Below, in pieces: positions 34,443 through 43,063 of a DNA stretch of 64,000 nt; positions within the stretch are counted from its first letter, which is position 1, and each line of letters starts with the position of its first letter. Below the pieces are notes generated by a model. It did no database searches. It was not told the origin of the DNA and saw only the letters and a list, made by a program, of their open reading frames with translations. The DNA is taken from positions 83,123-147,122 of the forward strand of contig UCEU01000026.1 of NCBI GenBank assembly GCA_900471485.1, written 5' to 3'. This stretch comes from Hyphomicrobiales bacterium. Lineage in GTDB: Bacteria; Pseudomonadota; Alphaproteobacteria; Rhizobiales; Rhizobiaceae. Made by a program: the position numbers and the translations under genes.

Positions 34443-34472
34443 ACTGTGCCGGGCAGGGTTGCCCGGCACAGT
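34443..34472 (+). terminator. Long perfect hairpin after gor (no T-run)
   Basis: A perfect 13-bp stem (34443-34455 with 34460-34472, arm ACTGTGCCGGGCA) with a 4-nt loop starts 12 bp after the gor stop. It is not followed by a T-run on either strand, so it may be a factor-assisted stop or an mRNA-end protector more than a classic terminator. Confidence 0.6.
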
Positions 34473-34659
34473 CAGCAGACGGAAACAGTGCGTTTTGCCG
34501 GCGCATCACAGCGTGATGCATTTCGCGTTTGAAATCGGCCCTCCCAATCCCTTTATGTAGCGCTTGAGACGGCCGCAAATGCGCCTCGATGAGGCTCAAA
34601 CGCGGCTATGCAAATTGGCGGTAAAGGTTTATAAGCCGCCCAGCATTTTTAAGGCGAGA

Positions 34660-34680
34660 CATCCGGCAAGAGGCCGGATG
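34660..34680 (+). promoter_or_regulatory. Leader hairpin just upstream of the DAHP synthase gene
   Basis: An 8-bp stem CATCCGGC (34660-34667) with GCCGGATG (34673-34680) ends 18 bp before the start codon, immediately ahead of the Shine-Dalgarno AGGTGAG. It is a possible translational control element; no leader peptide with aromatic codons is evident. Confidence 0.4.
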
Positions 34681-34698
34681 CTGGAACAGGTGAGCGAA

Positions 34699-36072
34699 AT
34701 GGCACAGAATTGGACTCCGAACAGTTGGCGGCAAAAACCGATCCAGCAGGTTCCGGACTATCCGGACCAGGCGGCATTGGCAGCAACGGAAGCCCAGCTC
34801 GCAAGCTATCCGCCACTGGTTTTCGCCGGTGAAGCACGTCGCCTGAAGAAGCATCTCGCCAACGTCGCAGAGGGCAACGGCTTCCTGCTGCAGGGCGGCG
34901 ACTGCGCCGAGAGCTTCGCCGAGCACGGCGCCGACAACATCCGCGACTTCTTCCGCGCCTTCCTGCAGATGGCCGTTGTCCTGACCTACGGCGCGCAGCT
35001 GCCTGTGGTGAAGGTCGGCCGTATCGCCGGCCAGTTCGCAAAGCCGCGCTCCTCGGGCATCGAGACCCAGGGCGACGTGTCGCTGCCGAGCTACCGTGGC
35101 GATATCATCAACGGCATCGAGTTCACGGAAGAGTCCCGCATTCCGAACCCGGAACGCCAGGCCATGGCGTACCGCCAGTCGGCTGCGACGCTGAACCTGC
35201 TGCGCGCCTTCGCGATGGGTGGCTATGCCAACCTCGAGAACGTGCACCAGTGGATGCTCGGCTTCGTCAAGGACAGCCCTCAGGGCGAGCGCTACCACAA
35301 GCTGGCTGGCCGCATCAGCGAAACCATGGACTTCATGAAGGCGATCGGCATCACCGCCGAGAACCAGCCGAGCCTGCGCGAGACCGACTTCTTCACCAGC
35401 CACGAAGCATTGCTTCTCGGCTACGAGGAAGCGCTCACCCGCGTCGACTCGACCTCGGGCGACTGGTACGCGACGTCAGGCCACATGATCTGGATCGGCG
35501 ACCGTACGCGTCAGGCAGACCATGCTCATGTGGAATACTGCCGCGGTATCAAAAACCCGATCGGTCTGAAGTGCGGTCCTTCGCTGCAGGCGGACGATCT
35601 GCTGAACCTGATCGATATCCTGAACCCGACCAATGAGGCAGGCCGGCTGACGCTGATCTGCCGCTTCGGTCATGACAAGGTTGCCGATCACCTGCCGCGT
35701 CTCATCCGCGCCGTCGAGCGCGAGGGCCGTAAGGTCGTGTGGTCCTGCGATCCGATGCACGGCAATACGATCACGCTCAACCACTACAAGACGCGTCCGT
35801 TCGAGCGGATCCTGTCGGAAGTCGAAAGCTTCTTCCAGATCCACCGCGCGGAAGGTTCGCATCCTGGTGGTATCCATATCGAGATGACGGGCAAGGACGT
35901 GACGGAGTGCACCGGCGGTGCGCGCGCGGTCACGGCGGAAGACCTGCACGACCGCTACCACACGCATTGCGACCCGCGTCTCAATGCCGACCAGGCACTC
36001 GAACTGGCATTCCTGCTGTCCGAGCGCATGAAGAGCGGTCGCGACGAGAAGCGTCTGGCTGTCAGCGCCTGA
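34699..36072 (+). CDS. 3-deoxy-7-phosphoheptulonate synthase, class II
   Basis: A 457-residue class II (plant/AroA-II type) DAHP synthase. It starts WTPNSWRQKPIQQVPDYPD. The catalytic segments are GDCAESFAEH (metal-binding cysteine), GRIAGQFAKPRSS, NPIGLKCGPSLQ, RFGHDKV, WSCDPMHGNT and HIEMTGKDVTECTGG. It condenses erythrose-4-phosphate and phosphoenolpyruvate, the first step to aromatic amino acids. I start at the ATG at 34699, with AGGTGAG 5 bp upstream; the frame is open 45 codons further. It is monocistronic, with a terminator right after it. Confidence 0.95.
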   Translation: MAQNWTPNSWRQKPIQQVPDYPDQAALAATEAQLASYPPLVFAGEARRLKKHLANVAEGNGFLLQGGDCAESFAEHGADNIRDFFRAFLQMAVVLTYGAQLPVVKVGRIAGQFAKPRSSGIETQGDVSLPSYRGDIINGIEFTEESRIPNPERQAMAYRQSAATLNLLRAFAMGGYANLENVHQWMLGFVKDSPQGERYHKLAGRISETMDFMKAIGITAENQPSLRETDFFTSHEALLLGYEEALTRVDSTSGDWYATSGHMIWIGDRTRQADHAHVEYCRGIKNPIGLKCGPSLQADDLLNLIDILNPTNEAGRLTLICRFGHDKVADHLPRLIRAVEREGRKVVWSCDPMHGNTITLNHYKTRPFERILSEVESFFQIHRAEGSHPGGIHIEMTGKDVTECTGGARAVTAEDLHDRYHTHCDPRLNADQALELAFLLSERMKSGRDEKRLAVSA

Positions 36073-36094
36073 TGTTCTGATAAAGAGAGTGAAG

Positions 36095-36123
36095 AAAAGC
36101 CCGGCCATCGCGCCGGGCTTTTC
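36095..36123. terminator. Bidirectional intrinsic terminator
   Basis: The stem AAAGCCCGGC (36096-36105) pairs with GCCGGGCTTT (36112-36121) around a 6-nt loop, with A-runs on one side and T-runs on the other. It can stop the DAHP synthase transcript rightward and the TadG-like transcript leftward. Confidence 0.85.
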
Positions 36124-37866
36124 TTATTGGACCAGGACGGATTGCTGGCAGCGGGCGTCGGTGAAGCGGACGTCGGCTTCGCCGATCTTGATGCCGAGCA
36201 ACAGGAGCGTGTTGTAGAGCAGTTCGTCGAGCGGCACCGTGGCGGCGGAGAGCGTATCGGCGATCGCGCCGAGCACTGTGGCGTCGGTGCCTAGTGTGAT
36301 GAAAAGCAGCTGCAGCCGGATGTCGGTCTTCTTCAAGAGCGATTGCACGGTCGTCGTCAGCGTGTCGCGCGTGGAGACGTTCTTGATAGTCTTGGCGGCG
36401 ATGTCGGCCTGCTGGAAGGTCAGCCGCTGCTTGGTGCTGTTGGTCGCCGTGGTGTCGGCCATGGCGGAGACCTTGAGCAGCGTCGCATCGATGATCGTCG
36501 CTCGCGTGACGCGCGGCTTGCTGCCGAAGTTCGCCACCGCCGTCGGGTCGACATCGCCGAGCGCGATCTCGGCAACGCCAAGGACGACATCGACACCGAG
36601 GCTCGCGTTGCGGGGATTGCCGCCGAGGCAGGAGAATGTCTGGAGCTTGGCCTCGCCATAGGCGGCCTCGACATAGAGCGGAATGCGGACCTTGATGCCG
36701 GTGATGGCGGCGAGGCCGGAGACGGTCGCTTCGATCTGGAGACGCAGCTGTGCCGTTCGAACGGCTGCGCCCGTCGTGCCCAGCGCATTCGACGTGACCC
36801 CCTGCGGGCGTTCGCCGATCGCGAGGTTGAGCGTCACGTTGGTGAGGCCCGGAACGCCCGCCGCGACATTGACCGCCACCTGCTTTTTCTGGTTGGCGGC
36901 AAGTGCCGTGGTCGAAATGATATCGAGCGCGCTTGCCTGAACCAGCAGGTGCGAGCCGGTGCCGACGAGGCGCTCGCCTGTCTGGCCGAGATTGACGAGA
37001 TCCTCCAGCTTCACCTTCAGCTGGGTGGTGGACAGCGTCTTTTCGAGCGCGGCGATGGTCCTCGAGGCGGCTGCGGACAGGCCAGGGGTCTTGCCGAGCG
37101 TCTTGAGCAGTTGCGGGTAAGTGATGCTTGTGGAAAGCACCTTGTCATAGTTCGCCGCGGTGAGGTTGAGGTCCGTCGCCAGGAGATCGAGGAAGGAGAG
37201 GAGATCGACATCGGTGGAAAGCAGCGCCTCGTAATCGGCCACCTTCAGGGACACCGTCGTGCCCAGCAGGCTGCCGAGAAGCGCGTTCAGGACACCGCCG
37301 TTCATGCTCGCCAGACGCGAACCGATGGAGAAGGCGGCGACCTTCGATGCCGAGGCCGTTCCTGTTGCATGCAATGTCGGAGGGCTGGCGAAGGCGCTGG
37401 CAAAGGCGAATTCGGCCTTCTGCGTCATTGCAACCTTTACGGCGTCGTATGGCTTGACGCCGGCGGCAAAACGCTGGCCGGCGGGAATGGTGGGGTCGGC
37501 GACATAGGTGCCCGGCGTATACTCCGCCACAGCCTGGAATTGACCGATTTTGCTGCTGTCGAGCGGCAGGCTGCCATCGGGCGTCGTGTAGCCGCCGGCG
37601 GTTTTGACGGCTACGAGGATGCCGTTCTTCTGGAAGTTGGTCGCAAGATTGGCGGCGGCGTTGTCGATATCCGAAGCCGCGACGATCGCGCCGATATCGC
37701 TCAGTTGCTGGAGCCGGCGCTGCTGCAGGGTGATCATTCCATAATCGACACCGAGCGCCAGGGAATAGAGTATCAGGGGCAGGCAGAGTGCGGCCGTGAT
37801 CGCAACATTGCCTGTCTTGTCGGCTTCAAATCCCGACCAGATTGGCCGGCACCACGCAGTCTTCAT
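36124..37866 (-). CDS. TadG-like pilus assembly/Flp-associated protein
   Basis: A 580-residue protein. The N-terminus FEADKTGNVAITAALCLPLILYSLALGVDYG is a TadE/TadG-type membrane anchor, followed by LQQRRLQQLSDIGAIVAASDI. The large remainder (about 60-580) is predicted outside the membrane, rich in Ala, Leu, Ser and Thr, and has no von Willebrand A motif that I can see. Only a few cysteines occur, near residue 475 and close to the C-terminus. I start at the ATG at 37866, which overlaps the upstream TadE gene stop by 4 bp; the longer open frame to 38271 is a shadow of TadE. No secretin or TadA ATPase gene is nearby. Confidence 0.8.
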   Translation of the reverse strand: MKTAWCRPIWSGFEADKTGNVAITAALCLPLILYSLALGVDYGMITLQQRRLQQLSDIGAIVAASDIDNAAANLATNFQKNGILVAVKTAGGYTTPDGSLPLDSSKIGQFQAVAEYTPGTYVADPTIPAGQRFAAGVKPYDAVKVAMTQKAEFAFASAFASPPTLHATGTASASKVAAFSIGSRLASMNGGVLNALLGSLLGTTVSLKVADYEALLSTDVDLLSFLDLLATDLNLTAANYDKVLSTSITYPQLLKTLGKTPGLSAAASRTIAALEKTLSTTQLKVKLEDLVNLGQTGERLVGTGSHLLVQASALDIISTTALAANQKKQVAVNVAAGVPGLTNVTLNLAIGERPQGVTSNALGTTGAAVRTAQLRLQIEATVSGLAAITGIKVRIPLYVEAAYGEAKLQTFSCLGGNPRNASLGVDVVLGVAEIALGDVDPTAVANFGSKPRVTRATIIDATLLKVSAMADTTATNSTKQRLTFQQADIAAKTIKNVSTRDTLTTTVQSLLKKTDIRLQLLFITLGTDATVLGAIADTLSAATVPLDELLYNTLLLLGIKIGEADVRFTDARCQQSVLVQ

Positions 37867-38285
37867 ATGCCACCCATGCGGATCGTTGCGAAACGGCGAA
37901 TGGTCGTGCTTGGGAGCGGAAAAGTGTAGAGTTTCCAGATGGGAAGCGCAGACGCGTCGTATTCCGTCGTGACCGTGAACTGGTTGGCGTTCTTGGGATC
38001 CGTGGCGACGGTGACGACCAGTTTCTTGCGGTCGATCAGCGGGTCGTTCATCGTCGAGATCTCGATGTAGTTGTTGACCAGCTGGGCGCGCTCCTGATCG
38101 GAGAGACCTGCCACCGCGGTGCGGGCGGCGTCGGCCGTCAGCTGCTGCAGCGAGTGTGCGGCGCTCAGATAGATGCCGTAGGCGATGAGCGTCAGCACGA
38201 TCAGGAGGAAAAGGGGCGCGACGATTGCAAACTCGACCGCCGCCGCTCCGCCCTTGTGGCGATAGAAACAACGCATCGTCTTCAT
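37863..38285 (-). CDS. TadE-like pilus assembly protein
   Basis: A 140-residue pseudopilin-like protein. The TadE signature is RHKGGAAAVEFAIVAPLFLLIVLTLIAYGIYLS (about residues 9-41) with the conserved glutamate after the glycine-alanine stretch, the site of prepilin-type processing. The rest is a short extracytoplasmic domain (about 45-140). It is coupled to the TadG-like gene by a 4-bp overlap, so the two products probably assemble together at the envelope. The rest of a tad locus is not in the window. Confidence 0.88.
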   Translation of the reverse strand: MKTMRCFYRHKGGAAAVEFAIVAPLFLLIVLTLIAYGIYLSAAHSLQQLTADAARTAVAGLSDQERAQLVNNYIEISTMNDPLIDRKKLVVTVATDPKNANQFTVTTEYDASALPIWKLYTFPLPSTTIRRFATIRMGGI

Positions 38286-38516
38286 CCGCTATCCCTCCGG
38301 CGCCATCATGGGTTGAGGCGCGTTCAGTCGGAGATTACGTTTGCATATATTAATTTTTGATAAGCTAATGAACGCGACGGGTGTATTTTCGCGAGAATTG
38401 CTCTCTCGGTTTTTATCGGCGACGCACATCCATGTTGCGGCGTGGCCGCAAGGCAGGCTGGCGTCCCGTTATCAGCTGAGCCCGAGGCGGGCTCGACTGG
38501 CGGTGGTATCTCCCGA
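38286..38516. other. Intergenic region upstream of the tadE/tadG pair
   Basis: This 231-bp region lies between tadE and the DUF1003 gene, both leftward. It holds no gene. The stretch near 38335-38375 is AT-rich and is the most likely site of the tadE promoter. I see no T-rich hairpin for the DUF1003 gene. Confidence 0.35.
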
Positions 38517-39041
38517 CTACTTGTCGAGCCGCGCAGCCAGCCGGTTGATATCCTCGCGCATTGCGGCGATTTCGGTGAGGACCTGCATGTCGATCTTCTG
38601 GTGCAGCGAGAGAACCTCGAGTTCGGCCTTGAGGTTGACTTCGTAGTCCTTCGCGGCCTCGAAGCGATCGCGCTCGGCCTGCCGGTTCTGCGACATCATG
38701 ATGATCGGCGCCTGGATCGCGGCGATCATGGACAGCACGAGATTGAGGAAGATGAAGGGGTAGGGATCGAAGGCGCCGGTGGCGAGCACCACGGTGTTGA
38801 TCGCACACCAGACGACCAGGAAGACCAGGAAGGTGGTGATGAAACCCCAGGAGCCGCCGACACGCGCAATGGCGTCCGCCATCCGCTCGCCGAAGGAGGA
38901 TTCGGCCTTCAGTGCGGCGTTGATGTCGGTGGAGATGATCTTGCGCTCGTGCGCCTTGGCCAGAACGCGCTTTTCGATGTCGCCGAGTTCCGCGGCGGAC
39001 TTGTCGAAATGCAGGTGGACGAAGCTGGAGAGATTGTTCAT
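38517..39041 (-). CDS. DUF1003 domain membrane protein
   Basis: A 174-residue protein with two central transmembrane helices (about residues 62-82 and 92-112: FITTFLVFLVVWCAINTVVL and FIFLNLVLSMIAAIQAPIIMMSQNRQ). The sequence AERDRFEAAKDYEVNLKAELEVLSLHQKID follows and is the DUF1003 hallmark. The C-terminal helix is coiled-coil-like (MQVLTEIAAMREDINRLAARL). The function is unknown; a few members have been linked to magnesium or envelope stress but this is not established here. A start at 39041 is chosen; 20 more codons are open upstream. Confidence 0.88.
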   Translation of the reverse strand: MNNLSSFVHLHFDKSAAELGDIEKRVLAKAHERKIISTDINAALKAESSFGERMADAIARVGGSWGFITTFLVFLVVWCAINTVVLATGAFDPYPFIFLNLVLSMIAAIQAPIIMMSQNRQAERDRFEAAKDYEVNLKAELEVLSLHQKIDMQVLTEIAAMREDINRLAARLDK

Positions 39042-39123
39042 GGCGCGATTCCCGAAAGACTCTTGTCTCTTGGGAGTATTCCGGTCTGCCGCCAAATTCA
39101 ATGCGGCAATGAGCCGGCGCCGA

Positions 39124-41052
39124 TCATGAACCGTCGGCGCTCAGCCAGGCATGCTGCGGGAAGAAGCGGTCGAGAGACTGCGCCTTGCCGAACATGATGT
39201 CGTGCTGCAGGAAGCGGTAGTCGCGCACCAAGGGATCAAGTTCCTTCGGCTTCAGCACCCAGTTGGGAGAGGGCGTGTTGTCGCGGGCGATCAGCTGGTA
39301 GCGGTCGACGACATCGTATTTCTTCTGCACGCGGCCGAGGAAGCCGGTGTAGAACGGGTGCTCGAAGCCGGCATATTTCAGCAGGTGATAGGAGAGCAGC
39401 GAGGGGCTGATCGTGCCGACATCCTTCTTTGTACCCTTCTTGCTGGACCAGATGACCAGCGGGGTCTCGTGCTCCTGCTTCATCACATCGACCGACGCCT
39501 TGCGGGTGGCGACCTGGTCGGGCATGTAGCCGGTGTTCATGTAGACGCTGCCGAGCGGCGGCAGGTGATCGCCCCACAGCACGATGATCGTCTCGCGCTC
39601 CCGCTTCTCGGCCCAGTCCATCAGCATCTTGAGGCTGTCGTCGGCTTCTTTGATGCCCTGCGTATAGGTTCCGAGCGTCGCCTTGTCGGCGTCCGGAATG
39701 TTGCCCTGGATATCGATCGTGTTCTTGGCATAGCGGTTCGGCTCGTAGGGGCCGTGTCCCTGCAGGGTGACGGCGAAGAAGAAGAACGGGCGGTCCATGC
39801 CGTCGGCCTCGTTCATGATCTCCTTCATCAGGCTGTCGTCGGAGGCGAAGATACCGCGCTTCTCCATCGGAGGCATCGTGTCCTCGGTGCGAAACTCCTC
39901 GAAGCCGAAATCCTTGTAGACCTCGTTGCGATTCCAGAACCAGCCGCTGAAGGGATGCAGCGAGCGGGCGGCATAGCCTTCGCCACGGAAGAAGGTGGCG
40001 AGCGAGGGGATATCGCGGCGGATATACTGCTGATACGGGATACTGCCATAGGGCAGGAAGGCATTGGAGAAGCCCGTCAGCGCCTCGAACTCGACATTGG
40101 CTGTCATGCCGCCGAACTCCGGCGAGAAGACGTAGCCGGATTGCGCGGCGCGAATGTTCGGCATCGGGTCGGCGGAAAACTGCAGCGTCTTCAGGCGAGT
40201 CGGGTCCCAGAAGGATTCGCTCATCAGCATGATGACGTCGGGCTTCTCGCGCGGGCCGCTCAGATAGCCGTAGTTGCGGGCCGGGATGGCGTCGAGCGCC
40301 TGGGTGCCGAAGCCTGCGGGGGCAGCGACATCGGCCATCGGGATGTTGAAGATGAAGGCCAGAATGAAGCCGTTACTACGGTAGTTTTCCTTCTGGTCCC
40401 ACATCATCGGCACGACCTGCAGACGGTCGCGGATATAGGAATACTGCGAGTAATCCATCAGCGAGCCGAAGGCGGCGATAACGGGCAAGCCAAGGCAGAG
40501 TGTCTTCAGGCGGGTCGAAACCGAAATCCGGGGGAAATGCCGCCAGCCGTAGCGCAATGCAAAGGCGAGGCCGGCTGCGGAGAGCACGATCCCGACAGCA
40601 AGCGCCACCGCCGTGAAGGGGCGGTCGCGAACCATGACCGGCAGCAGCTCCATGATCTGCCGGCCGAAGAGCATGTCCGACGGATAGAGCGGATCGGAGA
40701 GATAGTGCTGTTTCTGGTTGGAAATGAAGGCAGTAGTGATGACCAGCGGCACGACCAGCAGGGCGGAGAGAAAGCGTCTGCCGAAGGCGGCGTCCAGCGA
40801 CAGCATCAGGACGGTCAGCATGGCGACGGTGGTCATGCCGGGACGCGCGGTCGAGGTCAGGAAGGTGCCGACATCGACGAAGCTGTCACGGGCGATGACT
40901 TCGACCGCGATGGTGGTCAACAGCGCAAGAATGGCGGTAAGTGCGACACTGAGCGCAACGCGCACGGCGGCCGAGCGCGTGTTTTCGCGCGAGCCGGCGT
41001 AAAGCGAGGCCACGCGCATTGCCGTGGCAGACCTCATGACTTGCGCGATCAA
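39124..41052 (-). CDS. LtaS-like sulfatase-fold phosphoglycerol/phosphoethanolamine transferase
   Basis: A 642-residue protein with five N-terminal membrane helices (to about residue 205) and a large extracytoplasmic sulfatase domain. The motif GGMTANVEFEALTGFSNAFLP carries the likely catalytic threonine. The metal-binding pattern continues with DVIMLMSESFW near the start and VLWGDHLPPLG near the end. The LtaS/OpgB/MdoB group moves phosphoglycerol to polymers or glucans. In rhizobia a relative (CgmB) decorates cyclic beta-glucans, and that role is possible here. The start is a TTG at 41052 with GGAG 7 bp before it. Just upstream lie four GTCA-containing repeats resembling PHO boxes, which fits a phosphate-linked enzyme. 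Confidence 0.85.
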   Translation of the reverse strand: MIAQVMRSATAMRVASLYAGSRENTRSAAVRVALSVALTAILALLTTIAVEVIARDSFVDVGTFLTSTARPGMTTVAMLTVLMLSLDAAFGRRFLSALLVVPLVITTAFISNQKQHYLSDPLYPSDMLFGRQIMELLPVMVRDRPFTAVALAVGIVLSAAGLAFALRYGWRHFPRISVSTRLKTLCLGLPVIAAFGSLMDYSQYSYIRDRLQVVPMMWDQKENYRSNGFILAFIFNIPMADVAAPAGFGTQALDAIPARNYGYLSGPREKPDVIMLMSESFWDPTRLKTLQFSADPMPNIRAAQSGYVFSPEFGGMTANVEFEALTGFSNAFLPYGSIPYQQYIRRDIPSLATFFRGEGYAARSLHPFSGWFWNRNEVYKDFGFEEFRTEDTMPPMEKRGIFASDDSLMKEIMNEADGMDRPFFFFAVTLQGHGPYEPNRYAKNTIDIQGNIPDADKATLGTYTQGIKEADDSLKMLMDWAEKRERETIIVLWGDHLPPLGSVYMNTGYMPDQVATRKASVDVMKQEHETPLVIWSSKKGTKKDVGTISPSLLSYHLLKYAGFEHPFYTGFLGRVQKKYDVVDRYQLIARDNTPSPNWVLKPKELDPLVRDYRFLQHDIMFGKAQSLDRFFPQHAWLSADGS

Positions 41053-41064
41053 GGGGGAACTCCA

Positions 41065-41104
41065 ATGTCATCAAAGCGTCATTGAACTGTCACATCTTCG
41101 TCAT
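41065..41104 (+). promoter_or_regulatory. Four tandem PHO-box-like repeats (11-bp period)
   Basis: Four 7-bp units, ATGTCAT, GCGTCAT, CTGTCAC and TCGTCAT, begin at 41065, 41076, 41087 and 41098, exactly 11 bp apart, with 4-bp spacers (CAAA, TGAA, ATCT). This is the geometry of two adjacent PhoB-binding boxes (consensus CTGTCAT-N4-CTGTCAT). On the plus strand they point to the beta-propeller gene, with a TAGATG -10-like element 6 bp downstream. They also abut the Shine-Dalgarno of the LtaS-like gene on the other strand. Confidence 0.6.
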
Positions 41105-41246
41105 GAACGCTAGATGAACCATTCTGGTTTCCTCGGTTTATCCGAAAGGCTTATTGCTTGGGGGAAAGCGGAGCACGCGATGGCCGGTTGCGCGGCTGTC
41201 TTCGGTGCCCTAATTCGGTGTCGTGTTCAGATCGAGGAGGGCGGTG

Positions 41247-42080
41247 ATGCGCAGTTCCGTGGAGATATACAATATCAAAACCAACCGCATGCGGGTGGTC
41301 TGGCAGACCGACCAGCTTGTCGAGGCGCCGAATTTCTCGCCGGATGGCACCTATCTGCTGCTTAACGGAGACGGTCTGCTGCATCGGCTGGCGCTCGATG
41401 GGATAGGCGGCGTCGAAACGATCGACACCGGCTTCGCCCAGCAGTGCAACAACGACCACGGTATCTCGCCGGATGGCACCGAGATCGTGATTTCGGACAA
41501 GGTCGAGCATGGCAAATCGGCGATCTACATCCTGCCGGCGGCGGGCGGCGTTCCGAGGCCTGTTACCACCAACCTCCCATCCTACTGGCATGGCTGGTCG
41601 CCTGACGGGAAACGCCTGAGCTATTGCGGCATCCGCAACGATCTCTTCGACATCTACACGATCGCGGTCGAAGGCGGCGAGGAAACGCGGCTCACGCATG
41701 GAGAGGGGCGCAACGACGGTCCCGACTATTCGGCCGACGGGCAGTGGATCTACTTCAATTCCAGCCGGACCGGTCTCATGCAAATCTGGCGCATCCACCC
41801 CGATGGCAGCGGGCTCGAGCAGATCACCAGTGACAACTATGGTAACTGGTTTCCGCATCCGTCGCCGGACAACAGCAAGGTGCTGATCCTCTCCTATGAC
41901 CCCGATGTGTTCGACCATCCGCGCGACCTCGATGTCCGGCTGCGGCTGATGGACATGGATGGCGGCAACCTGACGACGTTGTTCGAGCTCTTCGGTGGGC
42001 AGGGAACGATCAATGTACCCTGCTGGTCACCCGATGGTGACGAGTTCGCTTATGTGCGCTATTTCCCGGTCGCCGAATAA
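41247..42080 (+). CDS. TolB-like WD40/PD40 beta-propeller protein
   Basis: A 277-residue soluble protein made of about five PD40/WD40-like blades. The repeated signature is FSPDGTYLLL, ISPDGTEIVI, WSPDGKRLSY, YSADGQWIYF and WSPDGDEFAY, at intervals of 40-50 residues. It lacks a signal peptide, so it is probably cytoplasmic, unlike TolB itself. Its ligand or partner is unknown. The start at 41247 has GAGGAGGG 5 bp upstream. PHO-box-like repeats lie 143-182 bp before the start and point towards it. Confidence 0.85.
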   Translation: MRSSVEIYNIKTNRMRVVWQTDQLVEAPNFSPDGTYLLLNGDGLLHRLALDGIGGVETIDTGFAQQCNNDHGISPDGTEIVISDKVEHGKSAIYILPAAGGVPRPVTTNLPSYWHGWSPDGKRLSYCGIRNDLFDIYTIAVEGGEETRLTHGEGRNDGPDYSADGQWIYFNSSRTGLMQIWRIHPDGSGLEQITSDNYGNWFPHPSPDNSKVLILSYDPDVFDHPRDLDVRLRLMDMDGGNLTTLFELFGGQGTINVPCWSPDGDEFAYVRYFPVAE

Positions 42081-42099
42081 GGCATTGCATATCGCGCGG

Positions 42100-42278
42100 C
42101 GGGACGGCATAGCTCTCCCGTCGGGTGTCCGCTCATGCGGGAGAATCGGGAATTCGGTGCAAATCCGGAACGTGCCCAACGCTGTGAGGCCGACGCCTGC
42201 CGCAATATGCCACTGGTGACCACCGGGAAGGCGCGGTGGGCGGATGAAGCCCAGTCAGAAGACCGGCCCGACATCATA
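42100..42278 (+). ncRNA. Cobalamin (B12) riboswitch
   Basis: This leader upstream of bluB matches the cobalamin riboswitch in order: GAATCGGGAATTCGGTGCAAA... (42143 on), then ACGTGCCCAACGCTGTGAG, the B12-box element GCCACTG (42209-42215), GGGAAGGCGCGG, and GCCCAGTCAGAAGACC (42249-42264). Boundaries are approximate. High B12 would fold it to block bluB expression. It begins right after the stop of the beta-propeller gene. Confidence 0.93.
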
Positions 42279-42325
42279 GACTGACCCGCGCGGACGGCGG
42301 GCGGTTGTGTTGTTGGGGATAGACG

Positions 42326-43063
42326 ATGCGACCAGATCATTCCGGCTCTCTTGCGGGAGCCGCTGCCTTTTCGACGGACGAGCGCGAAGCGGTCTACAAG
42401 GCGATTTCGACGAGACGCGACGTGCGGTCTCAATTCCTGCCCGATGCGGTCGATGACGACGTGGTGCGGCGGCTGCTGGAGGCCGCGCATCATGCGCCTT
42501 CGGTGGGCTTCATGCAGCCTTGGAACTTCATTGTCGTGCGCAATGCCGAGATACGGCAATCGGTATGGGAAGCATTCAGCCGGGCCAATGCCGAGGCTGC
42601 CGAGATGTTTTCCGGGACGCGGCAGCAGGCCTACCGGTCGCTGAAGCTCGAAGGCATCAGGACAGCCCCGCTCGGCATCTGCGTGACCTCGGATCCCGAT
42701 CGCTGCGGCGACGTCGTGCTGGGACGAACCCACAATCCCAAAATGGATTCCTACTCGACGGTCTGCGCGGTGCAGAACCTGTGGCTGGCGGCGCGGGCCG
42801 AAGGGATCGGCGTCGGGTGGGTCAGCATCTTTCACGAGGCGGACCTGAAACGCATCCTCGGCGTTCCCGACAGGGTCGAGATCGTCGCCTGGCTGTGCGT
42901 GGGCTATGTCGACCAGCTCTACCAGGAGCCGGAGCTTGCGGTAAAAGGATGGCGGCAGCGAGTGCCGCTGGAAGAGCTCGTCTTCGCCGACCACTGGGGC
43001 AAGCCCGGTGGGGATATCGTCAGTTCTGCTGCGGCTGAGGGCCCGGGGTCGCGGGGTTCCTGA
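42326..43063 (+). CDS. bluB: 5,6-dimethylbenzimidazole synthase BluB
   Basis: A 245-residue flavin-destructase of the nitroreductase fold. AISTRRDVRSQFLPDAVDDDVVRRLLEAAHHAPSVGFMQPWNFIVV, GICVTSDPDRC and the aspartate-containing region are the BluB signature. It breaks down reduced FMN with oxygen to make the lower ligand of vitamin B12. The cobalamin riboswitch just upstream confirms the assignment. The last 44 bp overlap the 3' end of the convergent DUF2865 gene. Confidence 0.96.
   Translation: MRPDHSGSLAGAAAFSTDEREAVYKAISTRRDVRSQFLPDAVDDDVVRRLLEAAHHAPSVGFMQPWNFIVVRNAEIRQSVWEAFSRANAEAAEMFSGTRQQAYRSLKLEGIRTAPLGICVTSDPDRCGDVVLGRTHNPKMDSYSTVCAVQNLWLAARAEGIGVGWVSIFHEADLKRILGVPDRVEIVAWLCVGYVDQLYQEPELAVKGWRQRVPLEELVFADHWGKPGGDIVSSAAAEGPGSRGS

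Noticed and set aside
37867..38271. A 135-residue N-terminal extension of the TadG-like protein
   Set aside because: It is the TadE gene read in another frame; the ATG at 37866 overlaps the tadE stop and starts a normal TadG anchor.
39151..41085. A 644-codon open frame opposite the LtaS-like gene
   Set aside because: The opposite strand encodes a clear membrane/sulfatase protein; this frame gives only Glu/Arg/His-rich sequence.
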